A DNA stretch of 64,000 nt. Source: Bradyrhizobium hereditatis (GTDB taxonomy: Bacteria > Pseudomonadota > Alphaproteobacteria > Rhizobiales > Xanthobacteraceae). The notes below the pieces were generated by a model. It had not been told where the DNA came from, did no database searches, and saw only the letters and a list, made by a program, of their open reading frames with translations. A program made the position numbers and the translations under genes. The stretch is from NCBI RefSeq assembly GCF_020329435.1, contig NZ_JAGKJK010000020.1:1-64000 (forward strand), read 5' to 3'. The first letter of the stretch is position 1, and each line of letters begins with the position of its first letter. Of this stretch, positions 25,951 to 34,879 are shown in pieces.

Positions 25951-27990
25951 TCATGCCGAGCGTGCCGTGATCCGCGATCGCGCGATGCAGCGCAGGGCCG
26001 CCATTGCAACGGCGTTCGCAGTGATGCCAAATTCGCGATAGAGGATTTCCGCCGGAGCAGATGCGCCGAAGCCGGTCATGCCGACAAATTCGCCGCTGTC
26101 CCCGAGCCAACGCGCCCAGTCGCCCTCGATCGCGCCCTCGATGCCGATCCGCGGGACGCGTCCGAGAACCGCGGTCCGGTATTCGCGCGATTGCCGGCGG
26201 AACAGTTCGAAGCATGGCGCCGAGACGACTGCAGCACGGACGCCTTCGTTAGCCAGCAATTTTGCCGCCGCGAGCGCGATCGAAACTTCGGAGCCGGTTG
26301 CGATCAGCGTGATGTCGCGGTCCTCCTCCGGATCGACCACAACGTAAGCCCCGAACGCGACCTGATTGACGTCACTTGTGGTATCGCGGAACGCCGGAAG
26401 CGCTTGTCGCGACAGGCACAGCACGGAGGGATTGGCGTGTGCTCGAAGGGCGCAATCCCAGGCTTCCGCGGTCTCGACGGCATCGCCGGGCCGGAACACC
26501 AGCAGATTGGGGATCGCTCGAAGCGATGCCAGGTGTTCGACCGGCTGATGGGTGGGACCATCCTCGCCCAGCCCGATGGAGTCGTGCGTCATCACGTGAA
26601 CGACGCGAATATTCATCAGCGCCGCCAGCCGGATCGCTGGACGGCTGTAATCAGCGAAGCTGAGGAACGTGCCGCCGTAGGGGATGAAACCGCCGTGCAG
26701 CGCGATGCCGTTCATTGCCGCCGCCATGGCGTGCTCGCGGACGCCGTAGTGAACATAGCTGCCTTCGAAGGAGCCGGGCTGTACCGGTCGCTGGCTCCTC
26801 GCCCGCGTCAGGTTGGAGTGAGTTAGATCCGCCGAGCCACCAAGCAGATTGGGCAGCACTTCGGCGATCGCATCGATCACGCGCTGCGATGCCTGCCGGG
26901 TGGCAATATTCGGCTGCTCGGTCGCCAAGTCATCGCGCAGCCGTGTCATTGCCTGCGCATAGCTGCACGGCAGGTTGCGATTCAGCGCATCGTGAAATGG
27001 CGAACGGGAATCAGAACACGGACGCCTCGTCCGCTCGATCCAGCAGCGGCGGGCGGCACGCCCGCGGCAGCCCGCCTCACGCCACTTCGCGAGGACTGCT
27101 TCGGGGATCTCGAATGGCGCATACGGCCACTTCAGCACCTCGCGCGTCTTGCCGGTTTCCTCGCCGCCCAGCGGCGCGCCATGGACTTTTTCGGTGCCTT
27201 GCCGGTTCGGCGCGCCGTAGCCGATGACAGTGCGGCAGGCGATCAGCGACGGACGGTCGCTGTTGCGCGCCCGCTCGATCGCGGCAGCGATTGCTTCGGG
27301 ATCGTGGCCGTCGATCCGGCAGGCGGACCATCCCGCAGCGTTGAACCGTGCGAGCTGATCATCCGAACAGGATAGCGACGTGGCGCCGTCGATCGAGATT
27401 TCATTGTCGTCGAACAGCACGATCAGGCGATTGAGCCTGAGATGCCCGGCCAGCGAGATCGCCTCGTGGCTGATCCCCTCCATCAGGCAGCCATCGCCCG
27501 CGATAACGTAGGTGAAATGGTCGACGCAATCGTCGCCAAAACGGGCATTCATCAGCCGCTCGGCCAGCGCCATGCCGACGGCGGTGGCAATGCCCTGCCC
27601 GAGCGATCCGGTGGTCGTCTCCACTCCCGCCGTATGACCATACTCGGGATGTCCCGGCGTCTTTGAGCCCCACTGCCGGAAGGCCCTGAGCTCACTCAGC
27701 GTCATGCCTTCGTATCCCGTGAGATACAGCAGCGCATACAGCAGCATCGAGCCATGGCCGGCCGACAAAACGAAACGGTCCCGATCCGGCCACGCCGGGT
27801 CCGAGGGATCGAATTTGAGGAAGCGCGAAAACAGCACGGTTGCGACGTCAGCCATGCCCATCGGCATGCCCGGATGACCGGATTTGGCCTTCTCGACCGC
27901 GTCGATCGCCAGGAAACGGATAGCGTTTGCCATCTCCGCATGTGACACATCGGGACGGCTTGCTGTGCGGGACAGGACGGGAGCGTTCAT
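25951..27990 (-). CDS. cbbT: Transketolase (CbbT)
   Basis: A 679-residue thiamine-diphosphate enzyme that moves two-carbon units to regenerate pentose phosphates. It has GHPGMPMGMADV near residue 38, the ThDP motif GDGCLMEG ending in DDNEISIDG, the catalytic middle domain with GVREHAM and THDSIGLGEDGPTHQP, and a C-terminal domain. The stretch around residues 300-330 is unusually Cys/Arg-rich for the family but stays in frame and aligns without a break. Its ATG overlaps the stop of cbbP by four bases. Confidence 0.97.
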   Translation of the reverse strand: MNAPVLSRTASRPDVSHAEMANAIRFLAIDAVEKAKSGHPGMPMGMADVATVLFSRFLKFDPSDPAWPDRDRFVLSAGHGSMLLYALLYLTGYEGMTLSELRAFRQWGSKTPGHPEYGHTAGVETTTGSLGQGIATAVGMALAERLMNARFGDDCVDHFTYVIAGDGCLMEGISHEAISLAGHLRLNRLIVLFDDNEISIDGATSLSCSDDQLARFNAAGWSACRIDGHDPEAIAAAIERARNSDRPSLIACRTVIGYGAPNRQGTEKVHGAPLGGEETGKTREVLKWPYAPFEIPEAVLAKWREAGCRGRAARRCWIERTRRPCSDSRSPFHDALNRNLPCSYAQAMTRLRDDLATEQPNIATRQASQRVIDAIAEVLPNLLGGSADLTHSNLTRARSQRPVQPGSFEGSYVHYGVREHAMAAAMNGIALHGGFIPYGGTFLSFADYSRPAIRLAALMNIRVVHVMTHDSIGLGEDGPTHQPVEHLASLRAIPNLLVFRPGDAVETAEAWDCALRAHANPSVLCLSRQALPAFRDTTSDVNQVAFGAYVVVDPEEDRDITLIATGSEVSIALAAAKLLANEGVRAAVVSAPCFELFRRQSREYRTAVLGRVPRIGIEGAIEGDWARWLGDSGEFVGMTGFGASAPAEILYREFGITANAVAMAALRCIARSRITARSA

Positions 27991-28862
27991 ATCGTTCGCC
28001 TCTTGCGTTCCATCAGTTGCAGGATCAGCGGAGTGAGGATGAGCTGCATCGCCAGATCGAGCTTCGCCCCGTGGATCACGATCGAGTTGGCGCGCGACAT
28101 GAAGCTGTGCGGAATCATCGAGAGCAGATAGGGAAAATCGATGCCGCGCGGATTCTTGAGGCGGATCACCACCATCGATTCATCCGGCGTCGGGATCCAC
28201 CGCGCGATAAACGGATTCGACGTATCGACGGTCGGCACGCGCTGGAAATTGATGTCGGTCTCGGCGAACTGCGGACAGATGTAGTTCACGTAATCAGGCA
28301 TCCGCCGCAGGATGGTGTCGGTCACCGCCTCGGCGCTATAGCCGCGGTCGCGACGATCGCGATGCAGCTTCTGGATCCATTCCAGGTTGATCACCGGCAC
28401 GACGCCGATCTTGAGATCGGCATGCTGCGCCACGTTGACCTTGTCGGTCACGACGGCGCCGTGCAGGCCTTCGTAGAACAGCAGGTCGGAACCTTCCGGC
28501 AATTGCTCCCATTCGGTGAACGTGCCTGGCTTGGCGCCGTACAGCTTCGCCTCTTCGTCGTCGTGGACGTAATGGCGCGTCATGCCGGTGCCGGATTCAC
28601 CGTAATCGCGAAACACTCTTTCGAGTTCTTCGAACAGATTTGTCTCAGGGCTGAAATGGCTGAAAAGCTTATTGCCGCGCTCGGCCTCCTCCCGCATCTT
28701 GGTGCGCATCTCGAAACGATTATAACGATGGAAGGCGTCGCCCTCGATGTAAGCCGCAACCACCTTTTCGCGGCGGAATATCTGCTCGAACGTCTTCTTC
28801 ACCGACGTCGTGCCGGCGCCCGACGAACCCGTAATCGATATGATGGGATGAGCCCGCGACAT
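27987..28862 (-). CDS. cbbP: Phosphoribulokinase
   Basis: A 291-residue proteobacterial class I phosphoribulokinase that makes ribulose-1,5-bisphosphate from ribulose 5-phosphate and ATP. It has the P-loop GSSGAGTTSV near residue 12, EGDAFHRYNR near 42, and FYEGLHG near 130 with downstream basic residues. The start MSRAHPII is chosen because it gives the usual family length and lies 14 bp after the cbbF stop; longer in-frame starts would overlap cbbF. The gene overlaps cbbT by four bases. Confidence 0.97.
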   Translation of the reverse strand: MSRAHPIISITGSSGAGTTSVKKTFEQIFRREKVVAAYIEGDAFHRYNRFEMRTKMREEAERGNKLFSHFSPETNLFEELERVFRDYGESGTGMTRHYVHDDEEAKLYGAKPGTFTEWEQLPEGSDLLFYEGLHGAVVTDKVNVAQHADLKIGVVPVINLEWIQKLHRDRRDRGYSAEAVTDTILRRMPDYVNYICPQFAETDINFQRVPTVDTSNPFIARWIPTPDESMVVIRLKNPRGIDFPYLLSMIPHSFMSRANSIVIHGAKLDLAMQLILTPLILQLMERKRRTI

Positions 28863-28875
28863 CGTAAGCGCCCCG

Positions 28876-29913
28876 TCAGAGAAACAGTCCGCGCCGCGCG
28901 AATAGGGGCGCATCGCTATTGTCAAACATCGGTTCGATCCGCTCGTGGATGGCGGCGACGTCGCGCACGGCGCGCGCGGAACCCATGATCAGCGGCACCC
29001 GCTGGTGCGGAGTCTTCGCGCCCAGCTCAAGAATTCGCCGCCGCCCGGTCGAGGCCGCACCGCCCGCCCATTCCATGATCAGCGCCATCGGATGCGCTTC
29101 GTACAGCAGACGAATCCTGCCTTCGCGATAGCTGGGGCGGGCATCGGCCGGATAAAGAAACACGCCGCCACGCGCCAGGATGCGCAGCGATTCCGCAACC
29201 AGCGAACCGATCCAGCGCATGTTGAAATCTGCTTCGCTACCGCCGCTGGTGCCGGCCAGACATTCATCGATGTAGGCGCGAACGGGACCATGCCAGTGCC
29301 GGCGATTGGATGCATTGATGGCGAACTCCGGCGTATCGCGCGCGACCTGCACCGCTTGCCGGATCAGCAAAAATGCCCGTGAGCGCCTGTCGAGAATGAA
29401 GATATCGACACGCGCGTTGAGCGCGAGAACGAGCGTGGTCTGCGGACCGTAGACGATGAAACCTGCGGCGCACTGCGCCGTGCCGGGCTCGAAGAAGGTC
29501 GAAAGGATGTCATTGCCCCGCGGGCGGATCGAAAAGATGGTGCCCATCGAGATGTTGTTTTCAAGGTTAGCCGATCCATCGAGCGGGTCGATCGCAACAC
29601 AGAGGCACGCCTCGGGCCGAAAGGTTTCCGGCAGCTCCGCTTCCTCGGAAAGAACCGCCGCGACCGGCGCAGCGCGCAGCGCGCGCCGCATCATGCCGTC
29701 AGCGATGATGTCGATGTCCTTTTGCCGGTCACCATCGGAATTGACGCCGCCATCCTGTCCATTGATGCCCGCAAGCGGTCCATCGGCTATCAGTGCAGCG
29801 AGCTCGATTGCAGCAAGGGCAATGGCTTCAATCACCGCACCGACCGCAGCGCCGTGTGGGATGCGCGGAACGGATTGATCGAGATGTGAACGCAGCGTCA
29901 CGCGTTCGTCCAT
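28876..29913 (-). CDS. cbbF: Fructose-1,6-bisphosphatase class 1 (CbbF)
   Basis: A 345-residue class 1 FBPase removing the C1 phosphate of fructose-1,6-bisphosphate (and probably of sedoheptulose bisphosphate) in the Calvin cycle. The metal-binding motif DPLDGSANLENN is clear near residue 113, with LSEEAELP before it and GGVFLYPAD near 247. It is the first gene of the cbb operon, 135 bp from the divergent cbbR, so the operon promoter lies directly upstream. Confidence 0.97.
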   Translation of the reverse strand: MDERVTLRSHLDQSVPRIPHGAAVGAVIEAIALAAIELAALIADGPLAGINGQDGGVNSDGDRQKDIDIIADGMMRRALRAAPVAAVLSEEAELPETFRPEACLCVAIDPLDGSANLENNISMGTIFSIRPRGNDILSTFFEPGTAQCAAGFIVYGPQTTLVLALNARVDIFILDRRSRAFLLIRQAVQVARDTPEFAINASNRRHWHGPVRAYIDECLAGTSGGSEADFNMRWIGSLVAESLRILARGGVFLYPADARPSYREGRIRLLYEAHPMALIMEWAGGAASTGRRRILELGAKTPHQRVPLIMGSARAVRDVAAIHERIEPMFDNSDAPLFARRGLFL

Positions 29914-30048
29914 GGCCGTCTCCCCGGGCGCGCTCTCTGGCGCGGTCGAAGCGTCCGCCGGTCTGGCGAGCCGCTCTGTTTAAGGAAACGCAATTTGCCG
30001 AATTAGGGAAATTTTGTTATCTTTGGTCAGAGCAAAGTTTTTATTATA
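29914..30048. promoter_or_regulatory. Divergent cbbF/cbbR control region with a candidate CbbR site
   Basis: The 135-bp AT-rich gap between the divergent cbbF and cbbR starts. A dyad, CTTTG-N7-CAAAG, lies at 30021-30037, just upstream of cbbR, and AT-rich TTA/TAA repeats flank it. LysR-type regulators usually bind dyads in exactly this position relative to their own gene. The specific assignment to CbbR is inferred. Confidence 0.6.
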
Positions 30049-31032
30049 ATGGGCGTGCTCATGGCTGGCCGGCTGCTACGGGAATTGACCATCCGCCAAT
30101 TGCGCGCGCTGGCCGCCGTGCAGAAGCATCGCTCGGTGACCGCGGCGTCGAAGCAGCTCTACCTGACGCAGCCCGCGGTGACACTGCAGCTGCGCAACCT
30201 GCAGGCGGTCGCAGGATTGCCGCTGATCCAGCGCACCGGCGACGGCATGCTGCTAACGGATGCCGGGCGCGAAGTATTGGCGCTCGCCGAGCGAATCGAG
30301 GCGGCGATCACCGACTGCGAGACCACGCTGGAGATGATGGCGGGAAAGACCGCGGGCCGCATCTCGATTGGTGCGGTCTCGACGGCGAAGTATTTCGTGC
30401 CGTTCATGATCTCCGGATTTTCAAAGCTCTATCCGAACGTTGAAATCACCCTCTCGATCGGCAACCGACAGGAGGTCGGCGAGGCACTGCGGGGTTACGA
30501 TCTCGATTTCGCGATCATGGGCCGTCCGCCCGCCGACATCGACATGAACGTCCACCTGATCGGCGATCATCCCCACGTCATCATCGCGCCGACCGCACAT
30601 CGGCTCGCGCGAAAATCCGGCATCGCGCCGCGCGAACTCGCCGGCGAAACTTTCCTGACGCGCGAGCCGGGATCTGGAACGCGCGGGCTGATGGAACAAT
30701 TGTTCGAAAAGTCTGGCATCCGTCCCAGGATCGGTCTCGCGATGAGCAGCAACGAGACCATCAAGCAGGCGGTGATCGCAGGGTTAGGCATCGCCTTCAT
30801 CTCTGCGCACACGGTCGCGACCGAACTCGACGAACGGCGCTTGGTGACCCTCGATGTCGATGGCCTGCCGATTGTGCGGCAGTGGTTCGCATTGGCGCGC
30901 AAGGACAAGGTCTTGCTGCCACCGGCGCAGGCGATGCTCGATTTCCTCAGCGCCAAGGGCAAGCAGTTCCTGCCCCGCACCCATCGCCGGCTGCGCCTCA
31001 CCCGGCCATCAGTCCGCGCCAGGCGCGGCTGA
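30049..31032 (+). CDS. cbbR: CbbR, LysR-type regulator of the cbb operon
   Basis: A 327-residue LysR-family regulator. The N-terminal winged helix-turn-helix (residues ~12-72: LTIRQLRALAAV, SVTAASKQLYLTQPAVTLQLRNLQ) is followed by a linker helix and a periplasmic-binding-protein-like effector domain (ISIGAVSTAKYFVPFMISGF onward). CbbR proteins activate cbb operons in response to metabolites such as RuBP or ATP. The divergent position next to cbbF strongly supports the name. The ATG at 30049 lacks an obvious ribosome site, and an in-frame ATG at 30061 is an equally good start. Confidence 0.95.
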   Translation: MGVLMAGRLLRELTIRQLRALAAVQKHRSVTAASKQLYLTQPAVTLQLRNLQAVAGLPLIQRTGDGMLLTDAGREVLALAERIEAAITDCETTLEMMAGKTAGRISIGAVSTAKYFVPFMISGFSKLYPNVEITLSIGNRQEVGEALRGYDLDFAIMGRPPADIDMNVHLIGDHPHVIIAPTAHRLARKSGIAPRELAGETFLTREPGSGTRGLMEQLFEKSGIRPRIGLAMSSNETIKQAVIAGLGIAFISAHTVATELDERRLVTLDVDGLPIVRQWFALARKDKVLLPPAQAMLDFLSAKGKQFLPRTHRRLRLTRPSVRARRG

Positions 31033-31114
31033 CGCGGTCTTCTATGGGCCTGGTGCGAGACGAGGACGCGGTCCCAACGCGGCGTCCGATGCCGCGGATC
31101 GAAGAGGTTCGTCC

Positions 31115-32113
31115 TTACGAACCTGCCTTTGCCTTTCGCGCAGCGATCTGCTGCAGCGCCCAGCGCGCATTCTTCCGCACATCCGGATCGGGATCGTTGG
31201 CAATCATCGCAAGGAACGGCTCGCCATCGACGCTCGCGATCTCCCCAAGCGCGGCCGCCGCTTCCTTACGCAGATTGGCTTGCTCGTGGGAGACGCAACT
31301 GCCGATCGGCCGCACCGCGCGATCGATCTTCATCCGGCCAAGGCTGCGAATCGCCTTGAGGCGAACCTGCCAAAAGGCGTCAACCACGCACGATATCAGC
31401 TGATCGGCCGCCAGCGCACCATTGGCATTGAGGCCCAATGTCTCGGCAGCCATCTCTCGAACCATCCAGTCCTCGTCCTTGAGCGCGCGGGTGATGGTCT
31501 CGGCCGCGGACTTCATCTGCGAGAACGCAAGCGCGCTCACCGCGGCTCGCCGCACATGGGCGTCGGGATCGCCGATCAGCGCGGTCAGCGCCGGAATGGA
31601 CTCTTCAAGCTTGAGAAAGCCGATGACGCCGATCGCCTGCACGCGCACGGCAGCATCATGGTCATGCAACGCTTCCAGCGCCGGCTTTAAGGTATCCTTG
31701 CGGCGCAGTTCCTTGAGTGCGCGGAGCGCGCCGATCCGGACAAAAGCGTGCGCGTGCCTGACAAGCGGCAGGATCACATCGGCGCAGGCCGGATCCTTGA
31801 GCTCGGCCATGCTATCGGCTGCGGCCTGGGCGACGATCCGTTCCGGATCAACCAGGAGTCCTGCCAGCGCCTCGGCGGCCTCCGGTCCATCGAATTCGCC
31901 GAGCGCCATCGCCACCTGCTGGCGCACGCCTGCATCCGGATCGGCAACTATGCGGGCGAGATGGCCGACTGCCGCAGGATCGCCGGAATGGCCGAGCGCA
32001 ATGATCGCGACGCGGCGTTCCGCCGGGTCGGCAGCCTGCAGGCGTCGCTGATCCGCAGGACATCGAGCGGGCAGACATCGACGCAGACGGTGCAGCCCTT
32101 GTCCGCGATACAT
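31115..32113 (-). CDS. HEAT-repeat protein, 5' end fused out of frame to a ferredoxin gene
   Basis: The frame codes at least eight HEAT/PBS-lyase-type helical repeats of about 31 residues (for example IALGHSGDPAAVGHLARIV, RIGALRALKELRRK, VREMAAETLG), expected to form a curved scaffold that binds a partner protein. Convincing HEAT sequence begins near position 32040 (LQAADPAERRVAII). Upstream of that the frame runs antiphase through ferredoxin codons, and the only ATG, at 32113, lies inside them. The native start therefore seems lost. Expression would need re-initiation or a -1 slip from the ferredoxin frame. It is third in line after the flavoprotein. In the family such proteins accompany oxidoreductases, but the role here is unknown. 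Confidence 0.7.
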   Translation of the reverse strand: MYRGQGLHRLRRCLPARCPADQRRLQAADPAERRVAIIALGHSGDPAAVGHLARIVADPDAGVRQQVAMALGEFDGPEAAEALAGLLVDPERIVAQAAADSMAELKDPACADVILPLVRHAHAFVRIGALRALKELRRKDTLKPALEALHDHDAAVRVQAIGVIGFLKLEESIPALTALIGDPDAHVRRAAVSALAFSQMKSAAETITRALKDEDWMVREMAAETLGLNANGALAADQLISCVVDAFWQVRLKAIRSLGRMKIDRAVRPIGSCVSHEQANLRKEAAAALGEIASVDGEPFLAMIANDPDPDVRKNARWALQQIAARKAKAGS

Positions 32114-32166
32114 TTGGCGTCATCGACGACAACCGGTACCGACGTCTGATAGGAAGCGAGGGGCAT
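31948..32166 (-). pseudogene. Truncated 4Fe-4S ferredoxin (AprB-like), lacking its second cluster
   Basis: The ATG at 32166, with GGAG seven bases upstream, opens a good ferredoxin N-terminus: about 42 residues ending PLDVLRISDA, with the first cluster motif C-x5-C-x2-C-x3-C-P. Family members continue with a second cysteine motif and end near 77-80 residues. Here the frame instead enters a Cys/Arg/Ser-rich tail that is the out-of-phase reading of the HEAT gene, ending at 72 residues. A deletion that joined the two genes explains this best. The product could hold at most one cluster. It begins 28 bp after the flavoprotein stop, as an electron-transfer subunit would. Confidence 0.72.
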
Positions 32167-32194
32167 CTGAAATCTCCGTTGGGTGTTCGCCGGC

Positions 32195-33940
32195 TCAGGC
32201 GCTGACGCGGATACGCTGCTTGTCGTAAAGATCCTTCTCATTATCGGCGATCGGCACCACATAGGGCTGCACCGCGCGCTTCTCGCTCGTCATCTTACCG
32301 TCCCGCTTGCTGAGCAGGGTGTGGCAGAACCAGTTCTCATTGTCCTTCTCGGGAAAATCCGTCCGCAGGTGATAAAGACCCCAGCGGCTTTCCTCGCGAT
32401 ACAGCGAGGCGTGAACTGCCATATCGGCGCAATCCAGAATCGACTGGGTCTCAAGCGAACGCAGCAGTTCATGCGCGTTACGCGCGATCATGCGCTCTTG
32501 GGCATCCTGACGCACTTCGGCGAGCCGCCGTGCTCCGAGCAAATACTTGGCGGACACCTTCGGCGGCTGCAGATAATCGTTAACCAGGCGCCGCGTCTTG
32601 TATTCGATCTGGTTCGGCGGAATGCCGTCCTCGCGCCTGGTCGGCGCCAGCACGCGCTCGCGTTCCCGCGCGACGTCTTCGGCATCGACATCAGCGAAAT
32701 CATGACTATCGGCGAATTCCATGGCGTCGATGCCGGCGACCGAGCCGTTGGTGAACGCGCCGAGCATGTAGTTGTGGGGCACGCTCGCCATATCACCTGC
32801 GGCATAAAGGCCAGGCACGGTGGTGCGCGCGCAGTCGTCGACGAACACGCCGGAGGCACTATGGCCCGAGCAGAAGCCGATCTCCGAGATATGCATCTCA
32901 ATCGATTCGTGCCGGTAATCGACGCCCCGCCCCTGCTGAAACAGGCCGCGCGTTGGCCTCTCCACCTTGTGCAGCGTTGATTCGATCTCCTCGATCGTCT
33001 TCTCGTGCAGGTGCTTGAGCTGCAAGAACACCGGGCCCTTACCCGACAGTAGCTCGTTGTAGAACTCCAGCATCATCTGGCCCGACCAGTAGTCGCATTC
33101 GATGAAGCGCGAACCTTGGTTGTTGGCGGTATAGGCGCCGAATGGACCGGCGACATAGGCGCAGGCCGGGCCGTTATAGTCCTTGATCAGCGGGTTGATC
33201 TGAAAGCATTCGAGGTTCGCGAGCGCGGCACCCGCGTGATAGGCCATGGCGTAGCCGTCGCCGGAATTGGCCGCATTCTCGTAGGTGCCGAACATGTAGC
33301 CCGAGGTCGGCAGCCCAAGCCGGCCCGCGGCGCCCATGCACAGAATCACCGCCTTGGCCTTGATGACGAGGAATTCGGCCGTGCGGGTGTTCACGCTGAT
33401 GACGCCGGCCGCACGGCCGTCGGCCGCCTTTAGCAGGCGGGTCGCCATGTAGCGGTTGGAGATCAGGATGCGCGCGCGGCGAAGCTGGCGGTACAGCGCC
33501 TTCTTCACGGTTTCGCCATTCGGCATCGGCAGCACATAGGTGCCGATGTGGTGCACCTTCTTGACAGCGTAGTCGCCGTTCTCGTTCTTCAGGAAGCGGA
33601 TGCCGAAACTGTCGAGTTCCTCAATGATCTTGTAGCAGTTCTGCGCGTATTTATAGACCGCCTTCTGATCGACGATGCCGTCATTGGCGATGGTGATTTC
33701 CTTTGTGTACTGTTCCGGCGTCGCATAGCCGGGAATGACCGCGTTGTTGAGCCCGTCCATGCCCATCGAAATGGCGCCGGAGCGTTTGACGTTCGCCTTC
33801 TCGAGCAAGACCACGTTCGCTTTGGGATTTTTGAGCTTCGCCTTAAGCGCCGCCATCGGGCCGGCCGTCCCGCCGCCGATGACGAGCACGTCGCAGGACA
33901 CCTCCGAGAGACCGTCGACAATCGCATCCATCGTCATCAT
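32195..33940 (-). CDS. AprA/fumarate-reductase-like FAD oxidoreductase
   Basis: A 581-residue flavoprotein of the succinate dehydrogenase/fumarate reductase/APS reductase alpha family. The FAD-binding start CDVLVIGGGTAGPMAALKAK is clear, as are a second dinucleotide region (AVILCMGAAGRLGLPTSGY) and the FAD-site VPGLYAAGDMAS near residue 395. No signal peptide is seen. The ATG at 33940 has AGGAG just upstream. A ferredoxin remnant follows directly, as in AprAB pairs, but sulfate-activation genes are absent, so APS reductase is not assumed. With the nearby NADP reductase and importer it may oxidise or reduce an imported small organic or sulfur compound. Confidence 0.85.
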   Translation of the reverse strand: MMTMDAIVDGLSEVSCDVLVIGGGTAGPMAALKAKLKNPKANVVLLEKANVKRSGAISMGMDGLNNAVIPGYATPEQYTKEITIANDGIVDQKAVYKYAQNCYKIIEELDSFGIRFLKNENGDYAVKKVHHIGTYVLPMPNGETVKKALYRQLRRARILISNRYMATRLLKAADGRAAGVISVNTRTAEFLVIKAKAVILCMGAAGRLGLPTSGYMFGTYENAANSGDGYAMAYHAGAALANLECFQINPLIKDYNGPACAYVAGPFGAYTANNQGSRFIECDYWSGQMMLEFYNELLSGKGPVFLQLKHLHEKTIEEIESTLHKVERPTRGLFQQGRGVDYRHESIEMHISEIGFCSGHSASGVFVDDCARTTVPGLYAAGDMASVPHNYMLGAFTNGSVAGIDAMEFADSHDFADVDAEDVARERERVLAPTRREDGIPPNQIEYKTRRLVNDYLQPPKVSAKYLLGARRLAEVRQDAQERMIARNAHELLRSLETQSILDCADMAVHASLYREESRWGLYHLRTDFPEKDNENWFCHTLLSKRDGKMTSEKRAVQPYVVPIADNEKDLYDKQRIRVSA

Positions 33941-34105
33941 TCGCTCCTGGTTCGACGGCATGAATGGGCCACCGTTGCATCAGATTTCGTCAGAGGGGCC
34001 TATGGGCGATAGCAATTAGTTGTCGCCCGACGGAGAAAGTCAGTTTTTGGTCCGTTTGCCCAAAGCACAGCCGTGGCTCTGACCAACAAAGAGGCAGACG
34101 CACCG
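33941..34105 (-). promoter_or_regulatory. Promoter region of the flavoprotein gene
   Basis: A 165-bp gap between the NADP reductase stop and the flavoprotein start. It holds an interrupted dyad with GGGCGA and TCGCCC arms (34004-34028) enclosing CAATTAGTTG. The 11-mer GCAATTAGTTG (34012-34022) recurs upstream of the DUF971 gene. A 10-mer CTCTGACCAA at 34077-34086 also occurs, inverted, in the cbbR dyad. Confidence 0.45.
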
Positions 34106-34879
34106 TCATCGCTCGACAAAGGCCTTTTCGATGACGAAGTGCCCGGGCACGCTGTGATTGCCCTCCACGAAGCCGCGCACCGTTAGCATGGCATGGAGTT
34201 CTTCGAGCATTGCGGGGCTGCCGCACAGCATCACGCGATCGGTCTCGCGATCGAGGCCGGGGAGTTCGAGATCGGAGAAAATCTCTCCAGAGGCAATCAG
34301 ATCGGTGATGCGGCCGCGATTGCGGAACGGCTCGCGCGTCACCGTCGGATAATAGATCAGCTTGTCCCTGATCAGCGGACCGAAGAACTCATGCTCGCGC
34401 AGACCTTCGACGAGGTGCTCGCCATAGGCGAGTTCGGAGACCTGGCGGCAGCCATGGGCCAGCACGATGGTCTCATAGGATTCATAGACCTCCGGATCCT
34501 TGATCAGGCTCGCGAACGGCGCGAGCCCGGTGCCGGTCGATAGCAGCAGCAGCCGCTTGCCGGGAATCAGATTGCCGGTGATGAGCGTGCCGGTCGCCTT
34601 GCGTCCGACCAGAATAATGTCGCCTTCCCTGATCTTCTGCAGGCGCGAGGTGAGCGGGCCGTCCGGCACCTTGATCGAAAAGAACTCCAGCGCTGCCTCG
34701 TGGTTGGCGCTCGCCATGCTGTAGGCCCGCACCAGCGGGCGCCCGTCGATCTCAAGCCCGATCATCGCGAATTGGCCATTCTGAAAGCGAAAGCCGGGAT
34801 CGCGGGTCGCGGTGAAGCTGAACAGGGAATCAGTCCAGTGCCTGACCGACAGAACTGTTTCCTTCTGAAAAGCACTCAT
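34106..34879 (-). CDS. Ferredoxin-NADP(+) reductase
   Basis: A 257-residue bacterial-type ferredoxin/flavodoxin-NADP+ reductase. The FAD-binding RAYSMAS lies near residue 50, the NADP-binding LLSTGTGLAPFASLI near 110, and MLCGSPAMLEEL in the last quarter, with a short C-terminal end as in subclass I enzymes of Rhodobacter and Bradyrhizobium. It passes electrons between NADPH and ferredoxin in the cytoplasm. The ATG has AAGGAG upstream. It precedes the flavoprotein on the same strand by 165 bp and is divergent from the DUF971 gene. It probably supplies or takes electrons for the flavoprotein/ferredoxin pair. Confidence 0.93.
   Translation of the reverse strand: MSAFQKETVLSVRHWTDSLFSFTATRDPGFRFQNGQFAMIGLEIDGRPLVRAYSMASANHEAALEFFSIKVPDGPLTSRLQKIREGDIILVGRKATGTLITGNLIPGKRLLLLSTGTGLAPFASLIKDPEVYESYETIVLAHGCRQVSELAYGEHLVEGLREHEFFGPLIRDKLIYYPTVTREPFRNRGRITDLIASGEIFSDLELPGLDRETDRVMLCGSPAMLEELHAMLTVRGFVEGNHSVPGHFVIEKAFVER

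Noticed and set aside
25951..27990. Frameshift in transketolase around its Cys/Arg-rich stretch
   Set aside because: The protein aligns on both sides of the stretch in one frame and has a normal length; divergence is enough to explain it.
32195..33940. Adenylylsulfate (APS) reductase for sulfur metabolism
   Set aside because: The sequence belongs to the broad flavoprotein family, but ATP sulfurylase, Dsr and Sox genes are absent and the ferredoxin partner is broken, so the specific reaction is not supported.
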